A stretch of 64,000 nucleotides of DNA from positions 304,685-368,684 of the forward strand of contig NZ_JABEND010000004.1 in NCBI RefSeq assembly GCF_013002705.1, in the 5' to 3' direction. The stretch comes from Nakamurella aerolata. Lineage in GTDB: Bacteria > Actinomycetota > Actinomycetes > Mycobacteriales > Nakamurellaceae. Each line of letters starts with the position of its first letter. The stretch's first letter is position 1. The notes beneath the pieces are model-generated. The model saw only the letters and a program-made list of their open reading frames with translations, ran no database searches and was not told the DNA's origin. Below are positions 1 to 8,526 of the stretch, piece after piece. A program made the position numbers and the translations under genes.

Positions 1-44
1 TGCTCCAGCCCGCCGTCGGTGCCGTCGGCTCCGCCAGTGCTCAT
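1..44 (-). CDS. 5' end of an unidentified gene (partial)
   Basis: Only the first 14 codons lie in the window, read leftward from an ATG at 44; the visible peptide starts MSTGGADGTDGG. The ATG is preceded by a good ribosome binding site (AGGTAGGAG, about 5 nt away) and lies 16 nt beyond the stop codon of the oxidoreductase gene, so it is most likely the third gene of the sugar operon. The fragment is too short to name a product. Confidence 0.55.
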   Translation of the reverse strand, partial: MSTGGADGTDGGLE

Positions 45-60
45 GGTGTCTCCTACCTCG

Positions 61-1194
61 TTACAGGGTGCTGGCCGCCGGGTTCCACTCGGTCGGCAGT
101 GCCGGCGGTCTGCTGGTGGTGGTGGTCAGCGTCACCGGCTCGGCGCTGGCGACAGCCTGCTCGATGCTCAGCATGATGTCCAGCACATGCAGGCCAAGCT
201 CGCCGGAGGCGTGTTGCGGGCTGCCGGTGCGGATGGCCCGCGCCAGGTCGACGACGCCGACGCCGCGTCCGACGTCGCCGCCGGCGTTGGCGGTGGCGGC
301 GTCCACCTCGCGCGGCTCACCGTCGGCGATCACCACGGTGCTGGCGCCGACGTGCGCGTTCGGGTCGGGCACCACCAAGGTGGCGTCGGTTCCGGTGATC
401 TCGACGAAGCCGTGCCGCGACTGCGGTGACTCGAACGAGAACACCGTGGTGGCGAAACCGCCGTCGGCGAACTGCAGCAGCGCGCTGACCGCAGTGGGCA
501 CCTCGACGGGAAACTGTTGCCCGGCCTTCGGCCCCGAGCCGATGGTGCGGGTGGCAAAAGCGGTGGAGCCCAACGCCATCACCCGTCGTACCGGGCCGAA
601 CAGCTGCACCAGGGCGGTGAAGTAGTACGGCCCGATGTCGAGCACCGGCCCGCCGCCGCGGGCGAACAGGAACTCTGGGCTGGGGTGCCAGGACTCCGGA
701 CCGGGACCCTGCATCATGGTGACGGCGGAGGTGACCGTGCCGACGCTGCCGTCCTCCACCAGGTTCCGCGAAGCACGGAAACCGCTGCCCAGCAAGGTGT
801 CAGGGGCGCAGCCGACCAGCACCCCGGCGGCCGCGGCCTGCTCCAGCAGCTCGGCGGCCGCGCCGAGTTCGGTACCGAGTGGCTTCTCCGTCCAGACATG
901 TTTGCCGGCGGCGACGGCCTGCTGGGACACCGCGACGTGCGCGGCCGGAATGGTCAGGTTGACGACGATCTCCACGTCGGGGTGCGCCAGCACCGCGGCG
1001 GCGTCGCCGTGCTCCGGGATGCCGAACTCTGCTGCTCTGGCGGCAGCCACCTCGGTAGCGAGGTCGCCGACGATCACCACCCGGACGTCCGGCAGCCGCA
1101 CCAGGTTGGTCAGGTATTGCGCCGAGATGTTGCCGGCGCCGATCAACCCGACCCCGACCGGGCCGGTCCGATCGGAGCCGACGATCCGGCTCAC
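61..1194 (-). CDS. Gfo/Idh/MocA family oxidoreductase
   Basis: 377 aa, the usual length for this NAD(P)-dependent sugar or polyol dehydrogenase family. The N-terminal Rossmann fold shows GVGLIGAGNIS (residues 14-24), and the family signature EKPLGTE follows near residues 103-109; a C-terminal alpha/beta dimerisation domain makes up the rest. The start overlaps the stop of the sugar isomerase gene by 4 nt, so the two are translated as a pair. This pairing is common in catabolic operons for inositol, glucosides and other sugars, but the substrate cannot be read from the sequence. No signal peptide is seen, so the enzyme should be cytoplasmic. Confidence 0.9.
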   Translation of the reverse strand: MSRIVGSDRTGPVGVGLIGAGNISAQYLTNLVRLPDVRVVIVGDLATEVAAARAAEFGIPEHGDAAAVLAHPDVEIVVNLTIPAAHVAVSQQAVAAGKHVWTEKPLGTELGAAAELLEQAAAAGVLVGCAPDTLLGSGFRASRNLVEDGSVGTVTSAVTMMQGPGPESWHPSPEFLFARGGGPVLDIGPYYFTALVQLFGPVRRVMALGSTAFATRTIGSGPKAGQQFPVEVPTAVSALLQFADGGFATTVFSFESPQSRHGFVEITGTDATLVVPDPNAHVGASTVVIADGEPREVDAATANAGGDVGRGVGVVDLARAIRTGSPQHASGELGLHVLDIMLSIEQAVASAEPVTLTTTTSRPPALPTEWNPAASTL

Positions 1195-2033
1195 TCGGCC
1201 CCGCCGGTGGCGGCGGCGGAACCGGCGGCCGGCGCGATGCCGAAGGTCTGCCGGGCGTACGGCAGCGAGTCGGTGACGGCCTGCCAGATGTCGCCGGAGG
1301 TGTCGTCCAGCTCGACGACGACGGTGTGCACCGAGCCCAGCTCGGCAACGGCGGCCGCGACCGCCGGTACGTCCATCCGGCCATGGCCGAGCGCCGTCTG
1401 CGCCGTGTTGTCCAGGCTCAGGTCGCCGTCCTTGGCGTGGATCAGCTTGACCCTGGCGCCCAGCCGGCGCAGCAACTCGGGGGCGTCCACCCCGCCGACC
1501 TGCGCCCAGTAGGTGTCGACCTCGAGGGCCACCTGCGGGTCCAGCTGCTCGGCGAACACTTCGAGCGCCGGCCGGTCGCCCAGCTTCGATGACAACTCGA
1601 AATCATGGTTGTGGTAACCGATCTGCAGTCCGTTGGCCGCGCCCAGCGCGGCGATCCGGTTCAGCCGTTCCGCTGCCGCGGCCACCTCGTCCGCGTCGGT
1701 CCAGATCTCCTTGCTGTAGAAGGGATCGATCACGGTGCCGGCACCCAGCGCCTGCGCGGCGGCGAAGACCTCGGCCACGGCAGCGTCGTCGGGCAGCGAC
1801 AACAGACCGGCGTGGATCGACGGCACCGAAAGGCCGGCGCCGGTGGTCGCGGCGACCAGTGCGTCCAACCGGTCGGTGACGCCGAACAGCTCGATCTGGG
1901 AATAGCCGATCTCGGCCAGCCGGGCACACGCCGCCGCGGCGTCCTCGGCCAGCGCGTCGCGGATGGTCCAGGCCTGGACGGCCAGTCCCGGTGCCGCGGA
2001 GTCGGATGGGGTGGAGTGAACGCCAGAGTTCAC
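1191..2033 (-). CDS. sugar phosphate isomerase/epimerase (xylose isomerase-like TIM barrel)
   Basis: 280 aa protein of the AP endonuclease family 2/xylose-isomerase-like TIM barrel. Visible motifs include QIELFGV (strand 2), GYHNHDFE near residue 160, EVDTYW near 190 and IHAKDGD near 220, which carry the acidic and His ligands of the divalent metal in this family. It starts with GTG and has a good ribosome binding site (AAAGGA, 7 nt upstream). It is the first gene of the operon with the Gfo/Idh/MocA dehydrogenase, so it probably isomerises or epimerises a keto-sugar made or used by that enzyme. The exact sugar is unknown. Confidence 0.88.
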   Translation of the reverse strand: MNSGVHSTPSDSAAPGLAVQAWTIRDALAEDAAAACARLAEIGYSQIELFGVTDRLDALVAATTGAGLSVPSIHAGLLSLPDDAAVAEVFAAAQALGAGTVIDPFYSKEIWTDADEVAAAAERLNRIAALGAANGLQIGYHNHDFELSSKLGDRPALEVFAEQLDPQVALEVDTYWAQVGGVDAPELLRRLGARVKLIHAKDGDLSLDNTAQTALGHGRMDVPAVAAAVAELGSVHTVVVELDDTSGDIWQAVTDSLPYARQTFGIAPAAGSAAATGGAE

Positions 2034-2120
2034 GATGATCCTTTCGCAAGGCGATGAGGTGCGGTCCTGCTCGTGCCGACCACGGTATCGGGCCGGGCCG
2101 GCACCGATGCGGCAGCGGGG

Positions 2121-3740
2121 TCAGAGGGGTTCCGAGTCGAACCGGTACTGCGACATGCGGAAGTAGCCGCCGGCGTTGTTGACACAGCGGATGCCGTCGC
2201 TCTGCGAGTTGCAGCGCACCCCGTTGGGGCCGATCAGCAGGCTCCCGAACGCGGCCGTCACCGGATGCAGGTTCAGCAGGCCGTTGACCTTCGCGTCGGT
2301 GCAGGGCTGCTGCGCGCCCCGACCGGTGACGCCCAGCTCGGCGTAGATCCGGCCGGGATGCTCGGTGCACACCGTCGAGGTGTAGTTGGCCTTCTTGATC
2401 AGGCAGCGCGCGCCGTCGGCGTCGATGCTGCAGATGATGTTGCCGCTCGGGCTGGCAAAGGCGTCGATGCCGGAGATCTGTTTCCCGGTCAACTCGACCG
2501 CGCGCCCCGTCGTTGTCGGGGCGGCGGGCCGGGCCGCCGCGGCCGCCGACGAGCGACCCCAGTCCGACAGCGCCCGCGCCCCGAAGAAGGTCGCCAGCCC
2601 GGTCACCACCGCCAGCGCCAGCGCGGCCGGGAGCAGCCAGCGCGGCCTGCGGTCGCGATCAGTCCCGGTGCCTGCCGGCAGCGGCTCCAGCCCGGCCGAG
2701 CCGGTGGACGCCCACGGCGGCGGCGGCACCACAGCCGGTCCACCAGCGGCGACCGCCGGCCCCGCCGCGCGGGGCTCGGAAAGGGTGCCGACGCTGGGCC
2801 GTGACGGGGCGGCCGCGGTCCGGTCGGCGTCGTCCCCGCTGGTGCCGATCACCGCCTCCATACCGGTGGGGTCGTCGGCGATGGGTACCAGCCCGGCGCG
2901 GGCCTGGGCGACGGTCATCCGTTCGGCGGCGTTCTTGGTGAGCAGCCCGGAGATCACCGGTGCCAACGGCCCGGCCGCTGGACAGTCCGGCACCGGTTCG
3001 GACATCACCGCGGTGAGGGTGGCGATCGGGTCGGAGCGGTCGAACGGCGGTCGGCCCTGCACCGCCGCGAACAGCATCGCGCCGAGTCCCCAGGCGTCCG
3101 ACGCCGGGCCGGCCGGTTCGCCCGAGGCCACCTCTGGCGAAATGTAGGCCGGTGACCCCAGCAGCAAACCCGTTGCGGTGAGCGAGGAATCGTCGGGCGT
3201 GCGGGCAATGCCGAAGTCGGTCAGCTTGACCCTGCCGTCATAACCGACCAGCACATTGCCCGGCTTCACATCCCGGTGGGTGATACCCGAGCGGTGTGCG
3301 GCCATCAGTCCGCTGGCCACCGCGATTCCGACGGTGGCGGCCTGCTCCGGCGGCAGCGGCCCGAGCTGGGTCACCAGCTGCGCCAGCGACCGGGCGTGCA
3401 GCAGCTCCATCACGATGTACGGCTGGCCGTCGACGGTGAGGATGTCGTGCAGGGTGATGACGTGCGGGTGCGACAGCGCACCGATCGCCCTTGCCTCCCG
3501 CAGCGTGCGGTCGGTGATGTTCGCGGCGACACCGGTCGGCATGCCGTGCGGCAGGTTGATCTCCTTGATCGCCACCCGCCGGTGCACAACGTCGTCGTAG
3601 GCACGCCAGACGGTGCCCATCGCGCCGCGACCGATCACCGACTCCAGCCGGTAACGCCCGATCAGCACGCGGGCATCCGGCTGCATCGGGGCGGTCTGCT
3701 CGCCCTCGGCGGCTGACTCGGGACCGGCCATGCCGGACAT
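2121..3740 (-). CDS. membrane serine/threonine protein kinase
   Basis: 539 aa Hanks-type kinase. Glycine loop GRGAMG (residues 37-42), invariant Lys59 in VAIKE, catalytic HRDVKPGN (Asp157, Lys159), DFG (175-177) and SPE (201-203) are all present, so it should be active. A Pro/Ala-rich juxtamembrane linker (about 300-365) leads to one transmembrane helix (369-390) and an extracellular domain of about 150 residues with six or more cysteines. It has no PASTA repeats, so it is not a PknB orthologue. ATGs at 3740 and 3731 are both possible starts with weak ribosome binding sites. It is divergent from the kdp operon. The extracellular ligand is unknown. Confidence 0.92.
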   Translation of the reverse strand: MSGMAGPESAAEGEQTAPMQPDARVLIGRYRLESVIGRGAMGTVWRAYDDVVHRRVAIKEINLPHGMPTGVAANITDRTLREARAIGALSHPHVITLHDILTVDGQPYIVMELLHARSLAQLVTQLGPLPPEQAATVGIAVASGLMAAHRSGITHRDVKPGNVLVGYDGRVKLTDFGIARTPDDSSLTATGLLLGSPAYISPEVASGEPAGPASDAWGLGAMLFAAVQGRPPFDRSDPIATLTAVMSEPVPDCPAAGPLAPVISGLLTKNAAERMTVAQARAGLVPIADDPTGMEAVIGTSGDDADRTAAAPSRPSVGTLSEPRAAGPAVAAGGPAVVPPPPWASTGSAGLEPLPAGTGTDRDRRPRWLLPAALALAVVTGLATFFGARALSDWGRSSAAAAARPAAPTTTGRAVELTGKQISGIDAFASPSGNIICSIDADGARCLIKKANYTSTVCTEHPGRIYAELGVTGRGAQQPCTDAKVNGLLNLHPVTAAFGSLLIGPNGVRCNSQSDGIRCVNNAGGYFRMSQYRFDSEPL

Positions 3741-3918
3741 TCTCGCAGCACCGATCGGCGCCGCATCAAGATCTCGTCAAGAACGCCGGGGCCGGCGTCA
3801 AGAAGGTGTCTAAACCGGCCGGCCGGCCGGGCCCGGCCCCTAGCGTCGGCGGCGCCGGTTCGCTCACCACAGTCCGCGGACCCCTCCGCGGCGGCGGGAC
3901 CGGCGGAGGTAGGCGTCC
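3741..3918. promoter_or_regulatory. divergent promoter region kinase/kdp with three TCAAGA repeats
   Basis: 178 bp between the kinase gene and kdpF. TCAAGA occurs three times on the plus strand, at 3766-3771, 3777-3782 and 3798-3803. The spacings are 11 and 21 bp, so all copies face the same side of the helix. OmpR/PhoB-type regulators such as KdpE bind direct repeats with this phasing, so I infer a KdpE operator for kdpFABC. A small CGCCGG/CCGGCG hairpin lies between copies two and three. The kdpF ribosome binding site (GGAGGT) is at 3905-3910. Confidence 0.5.
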
Positions 3919-4002
3919 ATGCTCATCGTCGCCGGGATCATCGGGATCCTGCTGCTCGGCTATCTGATCGCCGCGCTGGTCATGCCGGAGCGTCTGGGAT
4001 GA
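3919..4002 (+). CDS. kdpF: potassium-transporting ATPase subunit F
   Basis: 27 aa single-helix peptide starting [16 protein letters not shown], the typical size and hydrophobicity of KdpF, the small stabilising subunit of the Kdp K+ pump. GGAGGT lies 8 nt upstream of the ATG. Its TGA overlaps the kdpA ATG (ATGA, 3999-4002), as in other kdpFABC operons. The protein should span the cytoplasmic membrane and sit beside KdpA/KdpB. Confidence 0.9.
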   Translation: MLIVAGIIGILLLGYLIAALVMPERLG

Positions 4003-5672
4003 CGCCGGCGCTCGCCGCTGCTGGGCAGATCCTGCTGCTGGTGCTCGCGCTGGTGCTGGTGCACCGGCCGCTGGGCGACTACATCGCCCGCATGCTGGGC
4101 ACCCGTGCCGGGCAGAAACCGGACTGGAGGGTGGAACGCTTCCTCTACCGGCTGCTGCGCATCGACCCCCGCGCCGATCAGAAGTGGAGCACCTACCTCA
4201 CCTCGGTGCTGGCCTTCTCGGTGGTGTCGATCGGCCTGTTGTGGCTGATCCTCTCCGCCCAGCGGGTGCTGCCGTACTCGCTCGGGCTGCCGGGAATGAG
4301 CCCGGACCAGGGCCTGAACACCGCGGTGTCGTTCGTCACCAACACCAACTGGCAGTCCTACGGCGGCGAGTCGACGCTCGGCTACTTCTCGCAGGCCGCC
4401 GGGCTGACGGTGCAGAACTTCCTGTCGTCGGCGGTCGGCATCGCGGTGTTCGCGGCGCTGGTACGCGGTTTCATCCGTAAGGCCACCGGCCGGCTCGGCA
4501 ACTTCTGGGTGGACCTGACCCGGCTGACGCTGCGGTTGTTGCTGCCACTGGCCGTGATCGGCGCCGTTGTGCTGCTGGCCGGCGGAGTGATCCAGAACCT
4601 CAACGACCCGGTGACCGTGCAAACCCTCGACGGCGGAACGCAAACCATCCCCGGCGGTCTGGTGGTCTCCCAGGAGGTCATCAAGGAACTCGGCACCAAC
4701 GGCGGCGGCTTCTTCAACGCAAACTCCGCGCACCCGTTCGAGAATCCGAACGCCTTCACCAATCTGGTGGAGATCTTCCTGCTGCTGGTGATTCCGTTCT
4801 CGCTGCCGCGCACCTTCGGCACCATGGTCGGAAACCACCGCCAGGGCAACGTGATCGTTGCCGTGATGGGTGTGCTGTGGGCGCTGTCGCTGGGGGCCGT
4901 GCTGTGGGCCGAGACCGCTCACAACGGCGTCGCCATGCAGGCCGCCGGCGCCGCCATGGAGGGCAAGGAGGTGCGATTCGGTATTCCGGGGAGCTCGCTG
5001 TTCGCGGTGTCGACGACGCTGACCTCGACCGGTGCCGTCGACTCCATGCACTCCTCGTACTCGGGGCTCGGCGGTGGCGTGCTGCTGCTGAACATGCTGC
5101 TCGGTGAGATCGCGCCGGGCGGAACGGGTTCGGGCATGTACGGCATGCTGATCCTGGCGATCATCACGGTGTTCGTCGGCGGTCTGATGGTGGGCCGGAC
5201 GCCGACCTATCTCGGCAAGCAGATCGGCGCGGTCCAGATGAAGTACGCGGCCGGTTACCTGCTGGTCACCCCGGCGCTGGTGCTGCTGGGCTCCGGCATT
5301 GCGCTGTTGATCCCCGGCACAACGGACACGCTGGCCAATCCCGGCCCGCACGGGCTGTCGGAAATCTTGTACGCCACCGGTTCCGCCGCCAACAACAACG
5401 GCAGTGCGTTCGCCGGGCTGAGTGCGAACACGCCGATGTGGAACCTGCTGCTGGCCGGTTGCATGTTTGCCGGACGCTTCGCCGGCATCGCCCTTGTGCT
5501 CGGGTTGGCCGGCTCGCTGGCCCGGCAGGGCAGCAAGCCCGACGACGCCGGCACGCTGCCCACCGGCAAGCCACTGTTCGCCGGAATGCTTTTCGGTGTG
5601 GTGATTCTCGTCGCCGCCCTGACCTATCTTCCCGCCCTCGCGCTGGGGCCCGTTGCCGAAGGATTGTCATGA
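3999..5672 (+). CDS. kdpA: potassium-transporting ATPase subunit A (K+ channel subunit)
   Basis: 557 aa polytopic membrane protein, the expected KdpA length. It carries the four pore-loop segments of the superfamily of K+ transporters: [36 protein letters not shown] and NNNGSAFAG. These form the selectivity filter that binds K+ before it is handed to KdpB. About ten hydrophobic helices are visible. It overlaps kdpF and kdpB by 4 nt on each side, so translation is coupled. The high-affinity pump it belongs to is normally induced by K+ limitation through KdpDE, which is encoded downstream. Confidence 0.98.
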   Translation: MTPALAAAGQILLLVLALVLVHRPLGDYIARMLGTRAGQKPDWRVERFLYRLLRIDPRADQKWSTYLTSVLAFSVVSIGLLWLILSAQRVLPYSLGLPGMSPDQGLNTAVSFVTNTNWQSYGGESTLGYFSQAAGLTVQNFLSSAVGIAVFAALVRGFIRKATGRLGNFWVDLTRLTLRLLLPLAVIGAVVLLAGGVIQNLNDPVTVQTLDGGTQTIPGGLVVSQEVIKELGTNGGGFFNANSAHPFENPNAFTNLVEIFLLLVIPFSLPRTFGTMVGNHRQGNVIVAVMGVLWALSLGAVLWAETAHNGVAMQAAGAAMEGKEVRFGIPGSSLFAVSTTLTSTGAVDSMHSSYSGLGGGVLLLNMLLGEIAPGGTGSGMYGMLILAIITVFVGGLMVGRTPTYLGKQIGAVQMKYAAGYLLVTPALVLLGSGIALLIPGTTDTLANPGPHGLSEILYATGSAANNNGSAFAGLSANTPMWNLLLAGCMFAGRFAGIALVLGLAGSLARQGSKPDDAGTLPTGKPLFAGMLFGVVILVAALTYLPALALGPVAEGLS

Positions 5673-7810
5673 CCACCCCGACTCTCGCCAACGACGACCT
5701 GACGGCGCTGGCGACCGGACAGCCGTCGCAGCCGGGGACCGGGCACCGCAGGGTGCGGTCCAGCTCGGTGTTCCGCCCGGCCGCGCTGCTGCAGGCGCTG
5801 CCGGCCGCTCTGGCAAAACTCAACCCGCGCAGCATGATCCGCACCCCGGTAATGTTCGTTGTGCTGGTCGGGGCGGTGCTGTGCACGGTGCTCACCATCA
5901 CCGACTACAGCCTGTTCGCGTTGCTGGCCACCATCTGGCTGTGGCTGACGGTGCTGTTCGCCAACGTCGCCGACGCCGTCGCCGAGGGCCGCGGCAAGGC
6001 GCAGGCGGCCAGCCTGCGGGCCGGCCGGGACACCCTCACCGCTCGAAAGCTCGACGCCGCCGGCGCCGAGACGGCCTGCCCTGCGGGCGAGTTGCGCATC
6101 GGCGACCTGGTGGTCTGCGAGGCCGGAGACGTCATTCCGGGCGACGGTGACGTGGTGGAAGGCGTTGCCTCGGTTGACGAATCGGCGATCACCGGCGAGT
6201 CCGCGCCGGTGGTCCGCGAGTCCGGCGGCGACCGCTCGGCCGTCACCGGCGGCACCAGGGTGCTGTCGGACCGGATCGTGGTGAAGGTGACCACGGCACC
6301 CGGACAGTCGTTCGTCGACCGGATGATCGCGCTGGTCGAGGGCAGCGCCAGGCAGAAGACGCCGAACGAGATCGCGCTGAACATCCTGCTGGCGGCGCTC
6401 ACCATCGTGTTCCTGCTGGTGGTGCTCGCGGTGCAACCGATGGCCGACTACTCCGGCTCCCCGCAATCGCTGGTGGTGCTGGTGTGTCTGCTGGTCTGCC
6501 TGATTCCCACCACCATCGGGGCGCTGGTGTCGTGCATCGGCGTCGCCGGGATGGATCGCCTGGTGCAGCGCAACGTGCTGGCGATGAGCGGCCGCGCGGT
6601 GGAGGCGGCCGGTGATGTGTCGACGCTGCTGCTGGACAAGACCGGCACCATCACCTACGGGAACCGGCAGGCGGCCAGGCTGGTGCCGGCACCCGAGGTG
6701 AGTGCCGACGAACTGCGCGATGCCGCACTGCTGTCGTCGCTGGCCGACGAAACCCCTGAGGGCCGTTCGCTTGTCGACCTGTGCGCCGAACAGGGCGCCG
6801 ACCTCGCCAGGGCAGACCGGCTCGCCGACAGCGGCAGCGTCGTCGAGTTCAGCGCCCGCACCCGGATGTCCGGCGTCGACCTACCGGCCGACGCGCACCG
6901 CCCCACGGCGGTCCGTAAGGGCGCGGTGGGAGCCGTCGCCGGCTGGCTGGACGAGCAGCAGATCACGGTGCCGACCGAACTGCTGGCCGCCGCCGACGAG
7001 ATCTCCGCCGCCGGCAGCACCCCGTTGCTGGTGGCCGAGGCCGGCGATGGCCCGCACGGCCGCACCGGCAGGGCACTCGGCGTGGTGGAACTGAAGGACG
7101 TGGTGAAACCCGGTATCGCAGAACGGTTCTCCGAGCTGCGCGCCATGGGGATCCGGACCGTGATGGTGACCGGTGACTCGCAGCTGACCGCCCGCAGCAT
7201 CGCGAGGGAGGCCGGCGTCGACGACTACCTCGCCGAAGCCACCCCCGAGGACAAGCTCGCCTACATCACCCGCGAGCAGCAGGACGGGCGCATCGTCGCG
7301 ATGACAGGTGACGGCACCAACGACGCGCCGGCACTGGCCCAGGCCGATGTCGGCGTCGCGATGAACACCGGCACCGCGGCGGCCAAGGAAGCCGGCAACA
7401 TGGTTGACCTGGATTCCAGCCCCACCAAGCTGATCGACATCGTCGAGATCGGTAAACAGTTGCTGATCACCCGGGGCGCGCTCACCACCTTCTCGCTGGC
7501 CAACGACATCGCCAAGTACTTCGCGATCCTGCCGGCCATGTTCGCCAGCGTGTACCCGGGGCTGCAGAAGCTGAACATCATGCAGCTGTCGAGCCCGCAG
7601 TCGGCGATCCTGTCCGCGGTGATCTTCAACGCGGTGGTGATCGTCGGGCTGATCCCGTTGGCGCTCAAGGGCGTCAGCTACCGGCCCAGCTCGGCCGGTG
7701 CCCTGCTGGCCCGCAATCTGCTGATCTACGGCGTCGGTGGGGTGGTGGTGCCGTTCGTCGGTATCAAGCTCATCGACCTGCTGGTCTCGCTCATCCCCGG
7801 CATCGGCTGA
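5669..7810 (+). CDS. kdpB: potassium-transporting P-type ATPase subunit B
   Basis: 713 aa from the ATG that overlaps the kdpA stop; a longer open frame begins upstream but lies inside kdpA. P-type ATPase hallmarks are complete: TGES in the actuator domain, DKTGTIT with the phosphorylated Asp, and [12 protein letters not shown] in the hinge. The KdpB-specific membrane segment [19 protein letters not shown] is also present. It hydrolyses ATP and drives K+ through KdpA. The N-terminus has a longer, basic and Ser/Thr-rich tail of about 35 residues before the first helix. Confidence 0.98.
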   Translation: MTTPTLANDDLTALATGQPSQPGTGHRRVRSSSVFRPAALLQALPAALAKLNPRSMIRTPVMFVVLVGAVLCTVLTITDYSLFALLATIWLWLTVLFANVADAVAEGRGKAQAASLRAGRDTLTARKLDAAGAETACPAGELRIGDLVVCEAGDVIPGDGDVVEGVASVDESAITGESAPVVRESGGDRSAVTGGTRVLSDRIVVKVTTAPGQSFVDRMIALVEGSARQKTPNEIALNILLAALTIVFLLVVLAVQPMADYSGSPQSLVVLVCLLVCLIPTTIGALVSCIGVAGMDRLVQRNVLAMSGRAVEAAGDVSTLLLDKTGTITYGNRQAARLVPAPEVSADELRDAALLSSLADETPEGRSLVDLCAEQGADLARADRLADSGSVVEFSARTRMSGVDLPADAHRPTAVRKGAVGAVAGWLDEQQITVPTELLAAADEISAAGSTPLLVAEAGDGPHGRTGRALGVVELKDVVKPGIAERFSELRAMGIRTVMVTGDSQLTARSIAREAGVDDYLAEATPEDKLAYITREQQDGRIVAMTGDGTNDAPALAQADVGVAMNTGTAAAKEAGNMVDLDSSPTKLIDIVEIGKQLLITRGALTTFSLANDIAKYFAILPAMFASVYPGLQKLNIMQLSSPQSAILSAVIFNAVVIVGLIPLALKGVSYRPSSAGALLARNLLIYGVGGVVVPFVGIKLIDLLVSLIPGIG

Positions 7811-7867
7811 ACCGATCCCACTAGCCGACCTCACACACCGATCAAGAAACGAAAACGGTTGACAGAC

Positions 7868-8518
7868 ATGGTTTCCGAAGAATCCACCAGCACCTCGTCC
7901 GGTGCGGCCGGTGCCGCCGGGATGGTCGCCGGACGGCAGCTGCTCATCGCGGTGCGCTTCCTGCTGGCGATGACGCTGCTGCTCGGCGTGCTCTACCCTG
8001 CAGCGATTTTCGGCATCGGACGGCTGCTGCCCGGCCGGGCCGACGGTTCGCTGGTCGCCGACGCCGGCGGCCGCATCGTCGGCAGTTCGCTGATCGGGCA
8101 GTCGTTCGACGGTCCGGAATGGTTCACGCCGCGGCCGTCCGCCGCCGGCGACGGCTACGACGCGATGGCCTCGGGCGGGTCGAACCTCGGCGCGAGCAAC
8201 GACGAGCTGGCCGCGGAGATCACCCGGCGCCGCGCCGACATCGCCCGCGTCAACGGGGTGCGTCCCGAGCAGGTGCCGGCCGACGCGGTCACCGCCTCCG
8301 GCAGTGGTTTGGACCCCGATATCAGCCCCGCATACGCTCGGCTGCAGGCGCCGCGGGTGGCTCAGGCCCGCGGCCTTGAGGTGGAGGCGGTGCGGCAGTT
8401 GGTGACCGAGCAGGTAACCGGCCGGCCGCTGGGCATCCTGGGATCGGAACGGGTGAACGTGCTGCAGCTCAACCTGGCGCTGCAGCGGCTGGCCGCTCGC
8501 GACGCGACGGCGGGCTGA
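7868..8518 (+). CDS. kdpC: potassium-transporting ATPase subunit C
   Basis: 216 aa with one N-terminal transmembrane helix (about residues 25-50, LLIAVRFLLAMTLLLGVLYP) and a periplasmic-type domain with the usual KdpC features: GSSLIGQSF, WFTPRPSAAG, SGSGLDPDISP, AYARLQAPRVA. It bridges KdpA and KdpB and raises affinity for ATP and K+. A TTG at 7859 would add three residues; neither start has a strong ribosome binding site, and I prefer ATG 7868. The 57-nt gap from kdpB is the largest inside the transporter part of the operon. Confidence 0.95.
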   Translation: MVSEESTSTSSGAAGAAGMVAGRQLLIAVRFLLAMTLLLGVLYPAAIFGIGRLLPGRADGSLVADAGGRIVGSSLIGQSFDGPEWFTPRPSAAGDGYDAMASGGSNLGASNDELAAEITRRRADIARVNGVRPEQVPADAVTASGSGLDPDISPAYARLQAPRVAQARGLEVEAVRQLVTEQVTGRPLGILGSERVNVLQLNLALQRLAARDATAG

Positions 8519-8526
8519 CCGCACCG

